From contig JAJDAK010000091.1 in the NCBI GenBank assembly GCA_029261895.1, forward strand, positions 28,922-92,921: a DNA stretch of 64,000 bases, in the 5' to 3' direction. The translations under genes were made by a program, and so were the position numbers. How positions within the stretch are numbered: the stretch's first letter is position 1; each line of letters starts with the position of its first letter. The stretch comes from Deltaproteobacteria bacterium. Lineage in GTDB: Bacteria; Myxococcota_A; UBA9160; SZUA-336. Of the stretch, positions 33,309-43,486 are shown piece by piece. Under the pieces are notes generated by a model, which ran no database searches, was not told the origin of the DNA, and was given only the letters and a program-made list of their open reading frames with translations.

Positions 33309-34503
33309 GAACTCGCAGCACCGAATGAGGAGTATAGGACCAGTCTTCCGCGTCGAAGCGAAGATTAGGAAGCTCTTCTAGCACCGTCTCAAACGCGATC
33401 TTCAATTCAAGCCGAGCGAGTTGTGATCCCATGCAAAAGAACGGGCCTGCGCCAAACGAGTAGTTGTTCGACGCGTCACGCGTAATATCGAGTGTATCCG
33501 GATAGGCGTACACATCCGGATCCCGATGAGCGGCGGGCACGGATAGGAACACCGTCTGCCCTTCAATGATGTGCTGGCCACGAAGCTTCACGTCTTCGGT
33601 CGCGAACCGAAGTAAGTACTTCACGGATGGCTCAAATCGGAGCAGTTCTTCAACAGCCGTTACACGAAGGTCTCTTTGCTCTAGAAAGAGTTTGAGTTGA
33701 TCGGGTCGACGCACCAACGCACGCATTCCTAGGCTGAACGCATTCGATACCGTCTCGGAACCCGCAATAATAATCGAGAAAACCATGGAGACGATTTCAT
33801 CTCGCGTGAGCCGCTCGTCTCCGGCTTCAGCCAGCAACATCGCGCTCATCAGGTCTTCTGCTGGATGCTCGGATTTCCAGTCCATCAGCTCGTGCACGAG
33901 CGACAGAAATTCCTCCGCTTGTTCCAATCCACGCATCAACTCCGATGTCGGAAGCAATGGATTTACCAATCCAACAATATCATCCGCCAGTTCCTTGAAT
34001 CGAACTTCGAGCTGCTCACCCGCGGGAATACCAAACATCCGACTGATTGTCGTGACGGGAAAAAGCTGGCCCACGTCCGCCACCATATCGATGCTGGCGC
34101 GAGACCGATGCGCATCGATCAGCCCGTCCATGACGCTTCGGATCATGGGCTCGAGCTGTTGCACCTTCGAGCGCGTAAACGCTGCGTTCGCCAGCCGACG
34201 CAAACGCAGATGCTGCTTCCCTTCGGTCGTCGACAGCGTCGAATTCAACATGCGTACCGATGCCAAATCTTCTAATCCGCTCGGGGGTGGCTCGTAGGCC
34301 TCCCAGTACTTTCGGTTTGGCGAGAAACGCTTGGCATCGAGAAGTACTTCAACCAGATCATCATGACGCGTCACCAGCCACCCGCCACTTGCCTCCCACC
34401 AGTGAACCGGATCCTCATGTTGAAGACGTCGATAAAGCGGATACGGGTCGGCATCGAATGCGGGATCCAGAGGGTCAAAATCAAGGTCGGGACGGTTAAG
34501 CAT
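33274..34503 (-). CDS. Cytochrome P450 (CYP-A) coupled to NRPS1
   Basis: 409 residues, soluble bacterial type. Oxygen-binding I-helix AGSET (247-251), K-helix ExxR (Glu286, Arg289) and heme loop FGAGPFFCMG (Cys357). It starts MLNRPDLDFDPLDPAFD: its ATG at 34503 shares the A of the NRPS1 stop (TGATG), which strongly implies translational coupling. Reading further upstream would overlap NRPS1 by 132 nt and is rejected. P450s in NRPS loci usually hydroxylate or couple the peptide or a carrier-bound residue; here the substrate is unknown. The paralogous P450 at 43487-44698 shares PV-x-WWE and the GW-x-VTR-x-DD segment. Confidence 0.95.
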   Translation of the reverse strand: MLNRPDLDFDPLDPAFDADPYPLYRRLQHEDPVHWWEASGGWLVTRHDDLVEVLLDAKRFSPNRKYWEAYEPPPSGLEDLASVRMLNSTLSTTEGKQHLRLRRLANAAFTRSKVQQLEPMIRSVMDGLIDAHRSRASIDMVADVGQLFPVTTISRMFGIPAGEQLEVRFKELADDIVGLVNPLLPTSELMRGLEQAEEFLSLVHELMDWKSEHPAEDLMSAMLLAEAGDERLTRDEIVSMVFSIIIAGSETVSNAFSLGMRALVRRPDQLKLFLEQRDLRVTAVEELLRFEPSVKYLLRFATEDVKLRGQHIIEGQTVFLSVPAAHRDPDVYAYPDTLDITRDASNNYSFGAGPFFCMGSQLARLELKIAFETVLEELPNLRFDAEDWSYTPHSVLRVLNRLPLRFDPA

Positions 34504-37500
34504 CAGAGCGCTCGATGAAACTCCGAAAGACGCGTTGCGGGATCGTCGACGGCAAGTCGTACTACGCGTTCGAAGCGCTGCATAAACAGTACCATTGATG
34601 CTTCTTCCCACAGCGCCTTGTTGTACATAAGGCACCCAACGATGCCCTGATCACCGGCGTCGTATAGATTTATCATCAGATCAGCCGGGATGACGATCGG
34701 TGCGTCGACGCCGTGCAGGCCCGCAACTGCGCTCGGATTCACCACCCGCAGCCCCGCAAGCTCGAGTGTCTCCGGCGGCTTAAACATTTGGAACGTCACA
34801 GACCGACTGCGCGCCATCGTAAGACTAAAACCAGGTACGCTCTCGAGAATATCGCGAAACGGCAGTTCGCAGTGATCGTAGCTATCGATCACTGTCCTTT
34901 TCACGCTTCGCATCACTTCACGGAATGCAGGATCACCAGCGAGGTTCGTGCGTAGAAATAACGGTTCCGCAAAAAATCCGATCAACCCCTCAACTTCGGG
35001 CCGTTGACGCTTCGCAGCCATCGAAAAAACAACACTGTCCTCAACACCGGAATAGTAGACGCTAAGAACATGAAATGCAGAAAGCATCGTCGTGAACAAT
35101 GTCGTCTCGTTCTGTCGGCTCAATTGCCGGAGCTTGTGCGCAAGCGTGTTCGGCAGTTGGAGCGGCAGAATTCTCGAACCTGACTCATCACCATCAAAGT
35201 GATCCACCGGAAATTTCAACGGCTCAAGCCCAGCTAACTGGTCGATCCAGTATTTGCGGTCGTCGCATGCTTGCGCGCCGTAGCGCATCTGCCAATCTCC
35301 ATAGTCGGAGTATTGGACCGGCAGTGCCTGAAGTGGACTACTTCGGCCTTCGATTGCTGCTTCATACAAGGTCGAGAGCTCGCGCTGAAGTACCTCGATC
35401 GATCCACCATCGAACGACATATGGTGTACGCCGATCACGAGATAGCAGTGCTCTCCGTCCAACTGAAACAACGACGCGCGCACTAAGGGACCGCATTCTA
35501 AGTCAAATCCCCGCGCGAGATCGTCCTTGATGAGCTGAGCGACATCCGTATCAGGAGTAATTGGATAACACCCTACTTCAGCCGCTTGCGGTGGGTGAAC
35601 GATCTGCTCAAGAACACCATCGTTTTCAACCAGCGTGGTGCGCAGCACCTCATGTCGCTCGATCAGTTGGTTGATGGAATATTGCAAAGCCTGAAGATCG
35701 ATCTTTCCGAAGATCTCGTACACCAACGGAAAGGTAAACGTACCATCCGTGGCACTCAGAGCGGTCATCATCTCGGGTTGGTCCACCGTTAGCGCGCGGA
35801 CCTTATTCTGTAGCCACAGCAAAAACTGCGGCGTTGCAGCCGGCGCGGGTCTCTTCGGAGAGTCGACTCGTATAGGTACGTCGTGCATCGTGCCTGATTC
35901 GATGATGCGCTCGATTCTTTTCGCAAGGTATTCGATACGTGGCGCATCGAATACCGTTCTCACGGGGATCCGAATGCTAAATCGGCGACCTAATCGAGAC
36001 ACGGCTTTGGTCGCAACCAACGAATGACCGCCCATCTCAAAAAAGTCATCACCAAGTTTGAGCGATACACCCAGGATGTCCGAAAGTATTTCGATCACTG
36101 CACGTTCTACTTTAGATAGGTTTGAATCAAGCTCCGGCCGGGGCGAAGCGCTGGGATGAGGAAGCGCGATTCGGTCCACCTTCCCATTCGGATTCAAGGG
36201 CAGCGAAGGGAGCACGACGAAATCGCTCGGAATCATGTATGACGGCAGCGATGCAGCCAAATGCGCGTGCAGGAGCGATACGGTTAATGCTTGCGGGGCC
36301 GCGACGTATCCGACTAGACGGGGGGATCCAGACTCGGACAAATGCAACAGAACAGCGGCATCCTCGATATCAGCATGTTGCTGAAGAACCGTCTCAATCT
36401 CGCTTAGCTCGATTCGATAGCCCCGTAGTTTGATCTGATGATCCCACCGACCCAAGAACTCAATCGACCCATCCATCCGATAGCGTCCAAGGTCGCCCGT
36501 GCGATAAACACGCTGCCCACGATAGTCGAGAAACCGCTCGGAAGTTGAATCTGGCGCTGAAGCATAACCGTCGGCGACGCATAGACCGCCAACATAAATC
36601 TCGCCCGAAACCCGTAGCGGAACCGGCTCTCGATCAGAGTCAAGAATATGAATCTGTACGTTGGCAATCGGCTGGCCAATGGGTGGCAATGACTCCCAGG
36701 TTGCCGCATTACCCTCGAGTCGGTGCGCCGTCACCACATGCGTTTCAGTCGGTCCGTAGTGATTATCGATGGAACAACCTACGCGCAAAGCAAACTTGCG
36801 AATCTCGTCGGTGATTTTCAACGGCTCCCCAGCCACGCATACTTCTCGCAGAGAAGAGCGTTGCAGACCTCGGGCCGTCCGTGTCAGCTCCTGCAACATT
36901 GCGTACGTGACATACAGCCGCTCTACTCGATACCGGATCATGACTTCCCAAAGCGCTTCCACGTCGCGACGATCTCGATCCGAAATCAACACTAACTCGC
37001 CTCCGGCGCAGAGCGTGGAAAAGATCTCTTGGAAAGAAACATCGAAACTCGGCGATGCAAACTGCAACGTACGACCGCGTCGCGGTGCGGCGGTACGATC
37101 GAGCTGCCAGAGGATAAGATTCAGCAGCGCGGCGTGACTCATCTCCACGCCTTTAGGCTGACCTGAAGAACCTGATGTAAACATCACATACGCGAGATCG
37201 GTACCACTCAATGGTAGCCCCGCGCGACCAGAGTCTTCGACAGCAAGCGCACTTGCAATGAGTTCTTCGGTCAGCGTGTGTTGAACTCCTGCGAGCTCCC
37301 GCATGCTAGCCAGACGCTTTGCTGGGTACTCTGAATCGAGTGGCACGTACGCGGCGCCCGTTTTCAATATGCCGATCATGCCAGCAATCAACTCGATAGA
37401 ACGTCCAACTGACAAACCCACGCGGTGACCTGACCTAACCCCAAGAGCAGTCAGGCGGTTCGCAATCGTGTTCGACATGCGCTCCAGCTCGATATAGCTC

Positions 37501-40500
37501 CATTCTTCTTCACCTGACCGGACTGCCGTCTCCGCTGCCGAAGCCAACACTTGTTGCGCAAACAGATCAAGGACCGTGCCGGCAGGCAGATCTAGCTTCG
37601 ATCCATTTGTTTTTGCAATCAACTCTCGCTCGCCGTCCGTGAGCATTGGGACGCGCTTCAGAACTTGATCAGGACTCTCCACAAAGGCTTCCAGCACACC
37701 CGTCCACTGCTCGGCCATAAGTTCGATTCTGTCGTGCTCGAATAGATCGGTGCTGTATTCCAGACGAACGTGGAGCCCGCCCGACGGCAATTCAAAGAAC
37801 GCCAGATGCAAATCAAATTTCGCAGTCTGCATCTCCCAATCCAGTGGTGTGGACGAGAGTCCGTCCAAGTCGGCCGTTTTCCCGGGTAGAGGAAGCATCG
37901 ACATCGCAATCTGGAACAACGGATTTCGGCTCAGATCTCGTATCGGCTGCAAATCCTCCACAAGCTTTTCAAACGGTACTTGTTGGTGGGCGTACGCTTC
38001 CAAGGCCGTTTCACGAACCCGCTGAAGCGTTTCACGAAGTGTTGGATCACCAGACAAATCGGTACGCAACACCAGGGTATTGGCAAAAAACCCAAGCACT
38101 CGTTCGACTTGAGGATGAGGACGGTTCGCGATCGGCGTGCCCACAGCAATGTCATCCTGACCGCTGTATCGCGCGAGATACGCCTGAAAGCTTGCCAAGA
38201 GAACCATGTACAACGTTGATGCTTCACTGGCCCCCAACTGACGCAGTCGCAACGTGAGTTCTGGCGAAATTTCGAAACAATGCGATCGTCCTTTGAAGGA
38301 TGCCATCGCCGGCCGGGCATGATCGTGTGGCAGATCGATACTGCGTAGATCGGCGAGTTTTCGGCGCCAGTAGTCTAGATCCGGTTTCATCTCATCGGCT
38401 TGAAATCGCGAGCGTTGCCACACCGCATAGTCGGCAAACTGAATCTCCGGCTCCTCGAGCCGCGCTTGACCGCCCTGGAGATTTCTTCGGTATAGGTCGG
38501 CCAAGTCAGTGTGGAGCTGGGTCAGTGACGAACCGTCGATCGCGATATGGTGAATCACCAGTGCTAAAACATGATCCGCCTCGCCGATGCGTATCAACCG
38601 CGCACGCATCAACGGCGCCGCGGATAGGTCCATGGGTTCATGAACCCATTGTTCAACGGATTCACGGGGATCCGTACCGGTGAGATCCAGGTATTCCAAC
38701 TCAAATCGCCGGTGAGCCCGAACCTCCTGATGCGGCACATCATCACAAAGCACGAACCGCGTGCGCAGCGTTTCGTGGCAACGAACAAGTTCGTCGATCG
38801 CATCCTCTAGTGCACGACGATCCAGTTGACCCAATAAGCGACGTACGCTGGGTACGTTATAGGCGATGTTTGAAGGTTGAAGCTGGTCGAGAAACCAAAG
38901 CCGCTCTTGCGAGAACGACAACGGCAAAGGGTGATCACGTGACTGCTTTGAAATCCTACCCATGCCAGAATCAACGACTTCGAGTTCTGTTTGCTCTATA
39001 GCATTTGCGAGCTCGGCCACGGTTGGGAATTTAAACATCCAACGAAGCGGCAGCCGCTGCTGAAGGATCTCGCGAAGTCGCGCTAACGCTTGCGTGGCGA
39101 CCAAAGAATCTCCACCGAGCTCAAAGAAATTTCCGTGAACACCGATGCGATCGACTTCGAGGAGCTCCATCCACACTTTCGCGATGGCTTCCTCGGTCGG
39201 ATTGCGCGGTGCGACGTAGTGAGACGACGCTAGAGCGAGGGAAGCCGGCGCGGGCAGGAGCGAACGCATGACCTTGCCATTGCACGCGAGCGGCAACTCC
39301 GTAAGCGGCACGAGTACAGATGGGATCATGTACTCGGGCAGACGCTCGCCAAGAAACACCCGTAGATGTTCATCATCGAACGACCGTGTTACATCCGACG
39401 CACGCGCAAGGACTAAGTCCGTACCCAGTAACCCGGAGTTAGCATCAGGATTTGCGAGCACCTCGACATCATCGAAGCCCTGCTTGGAGAGGAGCTGAGA
39501 CCAAGCTTTTCGACTCAGCAGCGAATGTTCGGGGCGGAGGTCTGTATCGGTGAAGCGATCAAAGCCTTGCTGCAACCCCATCGTCAATTCAAATACGCGA
39601 TGCATCTGCGTCAATTCGATCAACGCTGCGATACCGCCAGGTGCCAAAAGGCTTCGTAGATTTCCTACAGATTTCGCCAGATCATCCGTTGCATGCAGCA
39701 CACTCGCTGCAATCACCAGATCAAACGAATGCGCCTTGAACCCTTGGGACTCCACGTCCTTTTCGATGTCGAGGATCGCGTACTGGACGAATGGGTAGTC
39801 GCGAAAGTTCTTGCGACCCACACTAAAGAAGTAACGCGAAATATCGGTGTAGTAGTACTCGGTACGATCCGCCGGAAGCAGCGGAAGTACCGCGCGCGTA
39901 CAAGCACCTACTCCCGCACCGATCTCCAATATGCGAAGAGGTCGATCGTCGGGCAAGCTCGCAATCGCTACCTGGATGGCCTCGCTTGCGACGCGGTTAC
40001 ACTCATCAAAACCGAACTGGTAGCTTGACTCCGCACTCAACCAATCCCCATCGGGGAAAAGCAGCTCAACCGCATGTGCCTTGCCCCGAAGAACTTGATC
40101 GAGTCCTTCCCCGCTGCGACGGGCCCAGTCCACACCCGCCGAGTGCAGAGACTCGGGAAGTTCGGAACCGAAACGCTGCCAGATTTCATCGACGCTGAGA
40201 TGCGGCAGTACCCGCGTGCAAAGATATCCCTGCTCTGACTTTTCAAGCCAGCCTTCTTCAACGAGATATCCAACACAGCGTCGCAGCCACTTGGAAAATT
40301 CCGGCTGAACTCCCCCGCGTTCGATGATCTCATCGAGCGTGTAGCACTCACCCGTCTGGCCGTAGAGTCCTGCGACGCGCAACACGCGACATAGATAGTG
40401 GATCAGTAGCGCGCCACCCTGTTGCATCGCCTCTTCGAATTCATTTCGAACCAGCCGCACGGGCAAGTCCAATGCCGCAGCGCGGCCCGCCTCGATCGCA

Positions 40501-43328
40501 TCATCCCAATTCAGCGACGATTGAGTATCGTCCTGTTCGCGAAATAGATTCGAGTCCCGTGTTGGCTCAGGGACGATGTATCCAACAAGTCGCTTATGAC
40601 CTCTCGCCGGCCCAAACGCTTGAACAAGCGCGTGCTTCACGCCTGGATGTTGCTGAAGCACGGCTTCGATCTCGCCCAACTCAACGCGGTGCCCGCCCAC
40701 CTTCACCTGAAGATCTTCGCGACCCAGAAACTCGATAAAACCATCTGGATGCTGCCGACCCCAATCGCCGGTACGATAGAGTCTTTCGCCGCTATCGGGA
40801 TGTGTGACGAACGCAGCATCGCTGCGCTCTGGGTCTTTCCAATAGCCACTCGCGAGACCTCGACCGCCGATGTAGAGCTCACCCGGCACCCACTCAGGTC
40901 GCATCAGCAATGACGAACTCAAGACATGAAAACTCTGATTCGCGAGCGGGCGACCGTAGGGGATACTGGAAATCCCTTCGACCGCGTCATCGGTCGGATG
41001 GCAAATCGACCAAATCGACGCCTCCGTTGCGCCTCCGAGACTGATGATCTCAGCCTCATGCCAGGACGCGCGAATCCTATCGGGCAACGATGTCGGGACC
41101 CAATCCCCACTCAGCAGGACCAGCCTCAAGTCTTGAGTCTTATCCCGCTCCTCCTCGCTCGTCACGTCAAGCAACATCTCCATCAACGCCGGTACCGAGT
41201 TCCAAACCGTTACACCATGCCGCGAGATGCGGTTCAACCAATCCGCAGGATCGGGTTCCTGCCGATGTTCGGGAAGCACCAAGGTCGCGCCTGCGATCAA
41301 TGCACCGAAAATATCGTAGACCGAAAGATCGAAGCTCAACGACGAAAGACCCAGGATCCGATCGCTAGGCGCGATTTCAAAACGACGATTGATGTCCTCC
41401 ACCGTATTCAGCGCACTCACGTGATCGATCATCACGCCTTTGGGAACACCAGTAGATCCCGAAGTGAAAATCACATACGCGAGATCTGTCTCGCCTTGCA
41501 GCGGCTCGAACTCCAGCAAACCTTCCGCGTCCGGATCGAGGCCGTCGATGATGGATTCCGTCAAAACTTGTCGAACGCGGCCCTCTTGCATGAGCTGGTC
41601 TATGCGTGCGCTGGGCAAATCAGCACCGATGGGTAGGTACGCAGCACCTGCCAGCTGAACACCAAGCACTGCAACCACCTGTTGCCAACCTTTTCGCATC
41701 AACACGGCAACAAGCTCACCGATCTCGACGTCATGTTCCTTCAGGTGTCTTGCAACCGCATTCGCGCGTTCGATCAACTCTCGGTAGGTGAGCTCTCGGC
41801 ATTCCGAAATCACCGCGAGCCTTTCGGGCGACCGGAGCGCTTGCTCGAGGACACGCGTGTGAAGCATTCCTGCGGGCACCGGTGTTGACGTCGCGTTATA
41901 GCGGCGCCGGCGGCGCTTCTGCGCCGAAGGCAGAAGCTCCGGAACGGGATGATGCCAGGCTGCTTCATCCCCAAGCTGGCCGATCAAAGTTCCGTACGCG
42001 GCAAACATATCGTCCATCATTCCGGATGGAAAAATATCGTCGGCGGTATCCCAATCTAAAAAGAGCGCGCCGCTCTCCACTCGGGACTGCGCATCAATCC
42101 AAACCTGCGGTGTTTGGGATACGCAGTAGACCAACTCAAGCCCCTCAAGACCTGCCCGCGAATCGTAATTCACGATACTCGTAAACACCGCCGGCGCGAC
42201 ATGACCCACCGCACCGCGGCGGCGACGTGATAGCTCGCGCACGATCTGCGCACCGTTTACTTGAATGTGAGGCCGATCGCGCCGCAGCTGATCGCGGATC
42301 GCAAGACCACGATCTAAGAACGTCGACCGACTCGAAGCATCCACTTCCAATAACCAGAGCGAGGTGAAATCACCGATGATCTCATTGATACGCGGGTGCA
42401 GCGGCAGGCGATTGAAGAAGGGCAAGGTAATGAGAAAGCGATCAGTCTTACTCCACTGCGCAAGCACTTCGGCATACGCGGTCATCAGTAGGCGCGTGGG
42501 TGTAAGCCCGAGCTTTTCTCCATTGGCTTTCAGCTTCGACCAATGTTCCGCATCGAATTGCAGACTCCGACGTGTAAAACGTGGCTTTGTGATCGTATCG
42601 GGATCTTGAACCCAAGGCAGTCCAGGTCCCGTCGGGAACTCATCCAAGCGCTGCTTCCAATATTCCCAAGACTGCTGGTAAGAATTCTTCGATTTTTCTC
42701 GCTCCAAGGCGAGCACGTAGTCGCGGAAGGAAACTGCATTCAGATCGAGCGATTGATCGGGGTTCTCATAGAAATGTAGAAGCCCCATGAAAAAGAGGCT
42801 CGAGCTCCAACCATCCAAAATCAGCATGTCCAGACTCATATGCAGTCGGACGCGGCCTGGCAGCTGGGATGCTCGGATCTCAAACAAGGGCCAACTCTCG
42901 GACGGCAAGACCTGATGCGACATGCGCTCGCGCGTAGAAGCTAAGCACCGATCCCGATCACTTGGTTCAACGGAACTCAGATCATCCACTTTGATTCGAT
43001 AGGCGGGAACTTCTTTCAGAATCTGTTGGCGACCGTCGGGGAGAACAATCGCGCGGAGCATGGCTTGCTCTTGGATCAAGAGTTCCAATGCCAAGTTTAG
43101 TCGCGTGATGTCGAGACCGGGTGCTTCTAATTCTAAATAGGTATGACCCGAGACCGCGCCCATGCCGAACTCTTCGGTTCTTCCCAACCAATACGCCTGC
43201 TGCATGTCAGTCAGTGGAAAGGGTTCGTAGGCTCGGTCTGCGTCGCTTACGATGAGACTGCGCGACGCTTGTGCGGCGCGGGGTGTGGGAAGGTTCTCCG
43301 GATCAACCAGTGAACCTTGGCTCGACAT
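34503..43328 (-). CDS. NRPS1: Cy-A(Cys)-[MT-like insert]-PCP-C-A-PCP-C
   Basis: 2,941 residues from the ATG at 43328. (1) Cyclisation domain about 35-470: DxxxxDGxS as DMLILDGWS (167-175). (2) Adenylation about 480-1350: pocket residues D-L-Y-N-L-S-L-I-W-K, the classical cysteine code. Between A8 and A9, about 925-1315, sits a methyltransferase-like insert with LEIGAGVGACT (1134-1144), as in PchE, HMWP2 and PchF, where such inserts methylate or epimerise. (3) PCP, Ser1408. (4) Condensation, HHIAIDG (His1593, Asp1598). (5) Adenylation about 1920-2390, code D-V-Q-A-C-A-H-V-V-K, Pro-like and uncertain. (6) PCP, Ser2436. (7) Terminal C with HHMSFDG (2635-2641) and no partner A/PCP. The Cy start needs an acyl donor from another protein. 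Confidence 0.93.
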   Translation of the reverse strand: MSSQGSLVDPENLPTPRAAQASRSLIVSDADRAYEPFPLTDMQQAYWLGRTEEFGMGAVSGHTYLELEAPGLDITRLNLALELLIQEQAMLRAIVLPDGRQQILKEVPAYRIKVDDLSSVEPSDRDRCLASTRERMSHQVLPSESWPLFEIRASQLPGRVRLHMSLDMLILDGWSSSLFFMGLLHFYENPDQSLDLNAVSFRDYVLALEREKSKNSYQQSWEYWKQRLDEFPTGPGLPWVQDPDTITKPRFTRRSLQFDAEHWSKLKANGEKLGLTPTRLLMTAYAEVLAQWSKTDRFLITLPFFNRLPLHPRINEIIGDFTSLWLLEVDASSRSTFLDRGLAIRDQLRRDRPHIQVNGAQIVRELSRRRRGAVGHVAPAVFTSIVNYDSRAGLEGLELVYCVSQTPQVWIDAQSRVESGALFLDWDTADDIFPSGMMDDMFAAYGTLIGQLGDEAAWHHPVPELLPSAQKRRRRRYNATSTPVPAGMLHTRVLEQALRSPERLAVISECRELTYRELIERANAVARHLKEHDVEIGELVAVLMRKGWQQVVAVLGVQLAGAAYLPIGADLPSARIDQLMQEGRVRQVLTESIIDGLDPDAEGLLEFEPLQGETDLAYVIFTSGSTGVPKGVMIDHVSALNTVEDINRRFEIAPSDRILGLSSLSFDLSVYDIFGALIAGATLVLPEHRQEPDPADWLNRISRHGVTVWNSVPALMEMLLDVTSEEERDKTQDLRLVLLSGDWVPTSLPDRIRASWHEAEIISLGGATEASIWSICHPTDDAVEGISSIPYGRPLANQSFHVLSSSLLMRPEWVPGELYIGGRGLASGYWKDPERSDAAFVTHPDSGERLYRTGDWGRQHPDGFIEFLGREDLQVKVGGHRVELGEIEAVLQQHPGVKHALVQAFGPARGHKRLVGYIVPEPTRDSNLFREQDDTQSSLNWDDAIEAGRAAALDLPVRLVRNEFEEAMQQGGALLIHYLCRVLRVAGLYGQTGECYTLDEIIERGGVQPEFSKWLRRCVGYLVEEGWLEKSEQGYLCTRVLPHLSVDEIWQRFGSELPESLHSAGVDWARRSGEGLDQVLRGKAHAVELLFPDGDWLSAESSYQFGFDECNRVASEAIQVAIASLPDDRPLRILEIGAGVGACTRAVLPLLPADRTEYYYTDISRYFFSVGRKNFRDYPFVQYAILDIEKDVESQGFKAHSFDLVIAASVLHATDDLAKSVGNLRSLLAPGGIAALIELTQMHRVFELTMGLQQGFDRFTDTDLRPEHSLLSRKAWSQLLSKQGFDDVEVLANPDANSGLLGTDLVLARASDVTRSFDDEHLRVFLGERLPEYMIPSVLVPLTELPLACNGKVMRSLLPAPASLALASSHYVAPRNPTEEAIAKVWMELLEVDRIGVHGNFFELGGDSLVATQALARLREILQQRLPLRWMFKFPTVAELANAIEQTELEVVDSGMGRISKQSRDHPLPLSFSQERLWFLDQLQPSNIAYNVPSVRRLLGQLDRRALEDAIDELVRCHETLRTRFVLCDDVPHQEVRAHRRFELEYLDLTGTDPRESVEQWVHEPMDLSAAPLMRARLIRIGEADHVLALVIHHIAIDGSSLTQLHTDLADLYRRNLQGGQARLEEPEIQFADYAVWQRSRFQADEMKPDLDYWRRKLADLRSIDLPHDHARPAMASFKGRSHCFEISPELTLRLRQLGASEASTLYMVLLASFQAYLARYSGQDDIAVGTPIANRPHPQVERVLGFFANTLVLRTDLSGDPTLRETLQRVRETALEAYAHQQVPFEKLVEDLQPIRDLSRNPLFQIAMSMLPLPGKTADLDGLSSTPLDWEMQTAKFDLHLAFFELPSGGLHVRLEYSTDLFEHDRIELMAEQWTGVLEAFVESPDQVLKRVPMLTDGERELIAKTNGSKLDLPAGTVLDLFAQQVLASAAETAVRSGEEEWSYIELERMSNTIANRLTALGVRSGHRVGLSVGRSIELIAGMIGILKTGAAYVPLDSEYPAKRLASMRELAGVQHTLTEELIASALAVEDSGRAGLPLSGTDLAYVMFTSGSSGQPKGVEMSHAALLNLILWQLDRTAAPRRGRTLQFASPSFDVSFQEIFSTLCAGGELVLISDRDRRDVEALWEVMIRYRVERLYVTYAMLQELTRTARGLQRSSLREVCVAGEPLKITDEIRKFALRVGCSIDNHYGPTETHVVTAHRLEGNAATWESLPPIGQPIANVQIHILDSDREPVPLRVSGEIYVGGLCVADGYASAPDSTSERFLDYRGQRVYRTGDLGRYRMDGSIEFLGRWDHQIKLRGYRIELSEIETVLQQHADIEDAAVLLHLSESGSPRLVGYVAAPQALTVSLLHAHLAASLPSYMIPSDFVVLPSLPLNPNGKVDRIALPHPSASPRPELDSNLSKVERAVIEILSDILGVSLKLGDDFFEMGGHSLVATKAVSRLGRRFSIRIPVRTVFDAPRIEYLAKRIERIIESGTMHDVPIRVDSPKRPAPAATPQFLLWLQNKVRALTVDQPEMMTALSATDGTFTFPLVYEIFGKIDLQALQYSINQLIERHEVLRTTLVENDGVLEQIVHPPQAAEVGCYPITPDTDVAQLIKDDLARGFDLECGPLVRASLFQLDGEHCYLVIGVHHMSFDGGSIEVLQRELSTLYEAAIEGRSSPLQALPVQYSDYGDWQMRYGAQACDDRKYWIDQLAGLEPLKFPVDHFDGDESGSRILPLQLPNTLAHKLRQLSRQNETTLFTTMLSAFHVLSVYYSGVEDSVVFSMAAKRQRPEVEGLIGFFAEPLFLRTNLAGDPAFREVMRSVKRTVIDSYDHCELPFRDILESVPGFSLTMARSRSVTFQMFKPPETLELAGLRVVNPSAVAGLHGVDAPIVIPADLMINLYDAGDQGIVGCLMYNKALWEEASMVLFMQRFERVVRLAVDDPATRLSEFHRAL

Positions 43329-43437
43329 GCTAGCTAGCCTCACCGATGCGCCAGAGTTCTTGGTGAAGAATCAAACTCGTGAACATTTCATGATAGTGAG
43401 ACACTTGCTGCTGCACAGTGGATAAGATGAACAGAGC

Positions 43438-43454
43438 GTTGACAAGGCGTCAAC
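43438..43454. promoter_or_regulatory. Dyad in the NRPS1/P450 divergent promoter
   Basis: GTTGAC-AAGGC-GTCAAC is a perfect 6+6 inverted repeat with a 5-nt spacer in the 158-bp gap between the NRPS1 ATG (43328) and the divergent P450 ATG (43487). Its half-site TTGAC also resembles a -35 box for the P450 side. It could be an operator controlling both genes. The cognate regulator is not identified; neither TetR gene in the window is adjacent. Confidence 0.5.
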
Positions 43455-43486
43455 CCAAACTATGCCGTTGCAGATGAGATTGATTG

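Noticed and set aside
27612..34503. Genes between the NRPS halves as one integrated mobile island
   Set aside because: No integrase, transposase, tRNA or flanking direct repeat was seen; nth, NUDIX and the sigma-54 activator look chromosomal.
33308..34635. A longer CYP-A starting at 34635
   Set aside because: It would overlap NRPS1 by 132 nt with a non-P450 N-terminus; the ATG at 34503 begins the family pattern and is coupled to the NRPS1 stop.
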